This document shows positions 62,394-64,000 of a stretch of DNA of 64,000 nt, piece by piece. A program made the translations under genes and the position numbers. The notes below the pieces were generated by a model. The model had not been told where the DNA came from and did no database searches. It saw only the letters and a program-made list of their open reading frames with translations. Every line of letters starts with the position of its first letter. The stretch's first letter is position 1. The DNA comes from Verrucomicrobiota bacterium (GTDB lineage Bacteria; Verrucomicrobiota; Verrucomicrobiia; JADLBR01). The stretch lies in the NCBI GenBank assembly GCA_029560585.1, contig JAKQKQ010000052.1:1-64000 (forward strand), in the 5' to 3' direction.

Positions 62394-62999
62394 ATGGCGG
62401 TCAGGGTGCATCAGACGATCAAGTACGAGGCGGAGGCCGACCCGACCTTTGCGCCCCGGATCAAGGAGAAGCGGGGGTGCGAGAAACTGGAGGCGTGCAT
62501 CCAGTGTGGGACGTGTTCGGGGGTGTGCCCGCTGAGCATCTACATGGACCACACGCCGCGGCAGGTGATCCTCCTGACGCGGTCGGGTTTCCGCGACGAG
62601 ATCCTCAAGAGCAACACGATCTGGCTGTGCGCCTCGTGTTACGAGTGCACGGTGTCCTGCCCCAAGGACATCAGGATCACCGACATCATCTACTCGCTCA
62701 AGCAGGAGGCGATCCAGGCGCGCGCCTACCCGCGCCGATTCCCGATCCCGGTCCTGGCGAGGGAATTCTACAAGATGGTGCGCGACTTTGGCCGGACCAC
62801 GGAGAGCTTCCTGGTCGTGAAGCTGCTGATGAAGACGAACATCCTGGCGGGGCTCAAGATGTGGAAACTGGGCCTGCAACTCGTGACCTCGGGCCGGTTC
62901 GGTTTCACCCCCGAGTCCATCAAGAACCGCAGGCAGCTGCAGCAGATCTTGGATCGGGTGGGCGATGACAACGGCAAGAACGGGGGTCCGAAGAAATGA
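62394..62999 (+). CDS. hdrC: Heterodisulfide reductase-like subunit C
   Basis: 201 residues, a two-[4Fe-4S] ferredoxin-like protein. The clusters are Cys35-x2-Cys38-x2-Cys41-x3-Cys45-Pro and Cys79-x2-Cys82-x2-Cys85-x3-Cys89-Pro. Following blocks IRITDIIYSLKQEAIQ and FYKMVRDFGRTTESFLV are typical of HdrC, which passes electrons between HdrA and the catalytic HdrB. An excellent GGAGGTG lies three bases before the ATG at 62394; longer in-frame starts lack one. It overlaps hdrB by four bases (ATGA). In bacteria without methanogenic heterodisulfide, such complexes are thought to reduce other disulfides or take part in electron bifurcation. Confidence 0.92.
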   Translation: MAVRVHQTIKYEAEADPTFAPRIKEKRGCEKLEACIQCGTCSGVCPLSIYMDHTPRQVILLTRSGFRDEILKSNTIWLCASCYECTVSCPKDIRITDIIYSLKQEAIQARAYPRRFPIPVLAREFYKMVRDFGRTTESFLVVKLLMKTNILAGLKMWKLGLQLVTSGRFGFTPESIKNRRQLQQILDRVGDDNGKNGGPKK

Positions 63000-63871
63000 A
63001 CTACGCATACTATCCGGGCTGTTCGCTGAAGGGGATGGGCCGATCCTATGAGGAGTCGCTGCTGGCGTGCTTCCGCGCGCTGGGGCTGGGCCTCGATGAG
63101 ATCGAGGACTGGAATTGCTGCGGCGCGACGGCGTACATGTCCGTGGACGAGGACAAGGCGATCGCGCTGGCGGCGCGCAATCTGGCGATCGCCGAGCCGG
63201 TGGGCAAGGACCTGGTGGTGCCCTGCAGCGCGTGCTACCTAGTGCTGGAGAAGGCGCGGAAGCACATGCACGAGTACCCGGAGACCCGGAAGCGGGTGTG
63301 CGCCGCCCTCGAGGGCGCAGGTCTGCGCTATGGGGAGAGCACGCGGGTCCGGCATCCGCTGGAGGTGCTGTACACCGACGTGGGCGTCGAAGGGTTGAAG
63401 AAGGCCGTGAAGCGTCCGCTGAAGGGCGTGAAGGTGGCGCCGTACTATGGCTGCCAGATCGTGCGGCCGTTTTCAAAGTTCGACCACCAGGTGTACCCAG
63501 TGGTGATGGACCGGCTGCTGGAGGCCTGCGGGGCGGAGGTGGTGTACTACCCCCTCAAGACGCGGTGCTGCGGCGGCAGCCTGACGGGCACGATCGAGGA
63601 GGCGGGTCAGCGCCTGGCGTACATCCTGCTCCACGAGGCCGAGAAGCGCGGGGCGAACGTCGTGGCGACGCTGTGCCCGCTCTGTCACTTCAACCTCGAC
63701 AGCTATCTGGGCAGCATCACGAATCGCTTCGGGCCGGTGAGCGTGCCGACGGTGTATTTCACGCAACTGGTGGGCTATGCCCTGGGGTGCTCTTACGAGG
63801 AACTGGGGCTGGGGCGGCACCGGGTGCCGGCGCGCGCGGCGCTGGAGGGCGCGGAGACGGTTGCGGCCTGA
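62996..63871 (+). CDS. hdrB: Heterodisulfide reductase-like subunit B
   Basis: 291 residues with two CCG domains, each able to help bind the non-cubane iron-sulfur clusters of HdrB. Domain 1: Cys9 (YYPGCSL), Cys41-Cys42 (NCCGAT), Cys77 and Cys80 (CSACY). Domain 2: Cys153 (YYGCQIVRP), Cys191-Cys192 (RCCGGS), Cys227 and Cys230 (CPLCHFNL). All ten cysteines of the two motifs are present, so a catalytically competent HdrB is likely. Its physiological disulfide substrate is unknown here. It is translationally coupled to hdrC and followed after 32 bases by the hdrA-like gene. Confidence 0.93.
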   Translation: MNYAYYPGCSLKGMGRSYEESLLACFRALGLGLDEIEDWNCCGATAYMSVDEDKAIALAARNLAIAEPVGKDLVVPCSACYLVLEKARKHMHEYPETRKRVCAALEGAGLRYGESTRVRHPLEVLYTDVGVEGLKKAVKRPLKGVKVAPYYGCQIVRPFSKFDHQVYPVVMDRLLEACGAEVVYYPLKTRCCGGSLTGTIEEAGQRLAYILLHEAEKRGANVVATLCPLCHFNLDSYLGSITNRFGPVSVPTVYFTQLVGYALGCSYEELGLGRHRVPARAALEGAETVAA

Positions 63872-63903
63872 GGGCCACCGGGAGATCGAGGAGGTAAAGC
63901 GTC

Positions 63904-64000
63904 ATGGAGAATGGGGACAGCAAAGTGCGGATCGGGTTCTACGTTTGCCACTGCGGGACGAACATCGCGCACACCGTGGATGTCGCGAGCGTGGCCAAGT
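63904..64000 (+). CDS. hdrA: Heterodisulfide reductase-like subunit A, N-terminal fragment
   Basis: 32 codons before the window ends. FYVCHCGTNIAHTVDV at residues 12-27 matches the conserved N-terminus of HdrA, the FAD-containing bifurcating subunit (VxxCxCGxNI...VDV). GAGGAGGT at 63888-63895 lies eight bases before the ATG, a very strong ribosome-binding site. Truncation is due to the window edge. The rest, which should include the FAD domain and ferredoxin clusters, and any fusion to MvhD- or Flox-type partners, cannot be seen. Confidence 0.85.
   Translation, partial: MENGDSKVRIGFYVCHCGTNIAHTVDVASVAK

Noticed and set aside
61830-63476. 548-codon open frame on the minus strand.
   Set aside because: It is antisense to hdrC/hdrB and to repeat sequence, its product is Arg/Pro/Ser-rich, and the plus-strand genes have strong ribosome-binding sites and conserved Cys motifs.
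1-64000. CRISPR array, phage, conjugative or replication-origin signals.
   Set aside because: No regularly spaced direct repeats, no phage or conjugation genes, and no dnaA/parAB or DnaA-box cluster were seen.

Overview
The window is a GC-rich bacterial contig. It begins with 13 bases of Illumina adapter, so base 1 is a contig edge and the first gene is cut. Coding density is high and 42 protein genes are called, plus one tRNA. The organism looks like a Gram-negative, saccharolytic member of the PVC superphylum or an allied phylum (Verrucomicrobiota, Lentisphaerota, Hydrogenedentota-like). Evidence: cytochrome bd oxidase, a SurA-like chaperone, a TlpA-like thioredoxin, an outer-membrane-type protein ending in Phe, and many very long secreted CAZyme-like proteins. 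One of those is a hydrazine-synthase-alpha-like dihaem protein. There are also hairpin repeats resembling those I associate with verrucomicrobial genomes. Phylum assignment is inference; no rRNA gene is present.

Layout: 1-8.2 kb holds the tail of a secreted PPC-domain protein, a HEAT-like lipoprotein, an M29 aminopeptidase, an outer-membrane-type protein, the cydAB operon and a periplasmic parvulin. 8.4-22 kb is mostly housekeeping: a LarA-family nickel enzyme, mfd, a LolA-like secreted protein, hisF, a nucleoside hydrolase, a WbsX/GH99-like secreted protein, tRNA-Arg(UCU), an MGDG-synthase-like glycolipid glycosyltransferase and uvrC. 22-37.7 kb is largely leftward and sugar-centred: an esterase, a thioredoxin, an AsnB-like ATP-pyrophosphatase, a GH-A-like secreted enzyme, galM, a pyruvyl transferase, two GT4 glycosyltransferases, a BNR/sialidase-like protein, a CE15 glucuronoyl esterase and a trihaem peroxidase.

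37.8-50.2 kb runs rightward: thiH-thiS, then three giant secreted proteins of 1264, 1353 and 935 residues. The first of these has a paralogue with the same domain order at 54.5-58.6 kb. 50.3-54.4 kb holds a phosphotransacetylase split into two genes (regulatory half separate from catalytic half), a uridine kinase, a DUF423 membrane protein and three hairpin repeat elements. 58.8-61.7 kb has a Pro/Gly-rich secreted protein and a tightly overlapping lemA-TPM-TPM operon. After a hairpin-dense gap the window ends in hdrC-hdrB-hdrA', a heterodisulfide-reductase-type electron-transfer operon cut by the window edge.

Physiologically this suggests a polysaccharide degrader. It combines extracellular polymer cleavage (lyase-like, CE15, BNR, GH-A and WbsX proteins), sugar processing (GalM), acetate/acetyl-CoA metabolism (Pta), high-affinity oxygen respiration (CydAB) and Hdr-type redox chemistry. 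No recognisable DNA-binding regulator, transporter of known class, integrase, transposase or CRISPR array was seen.
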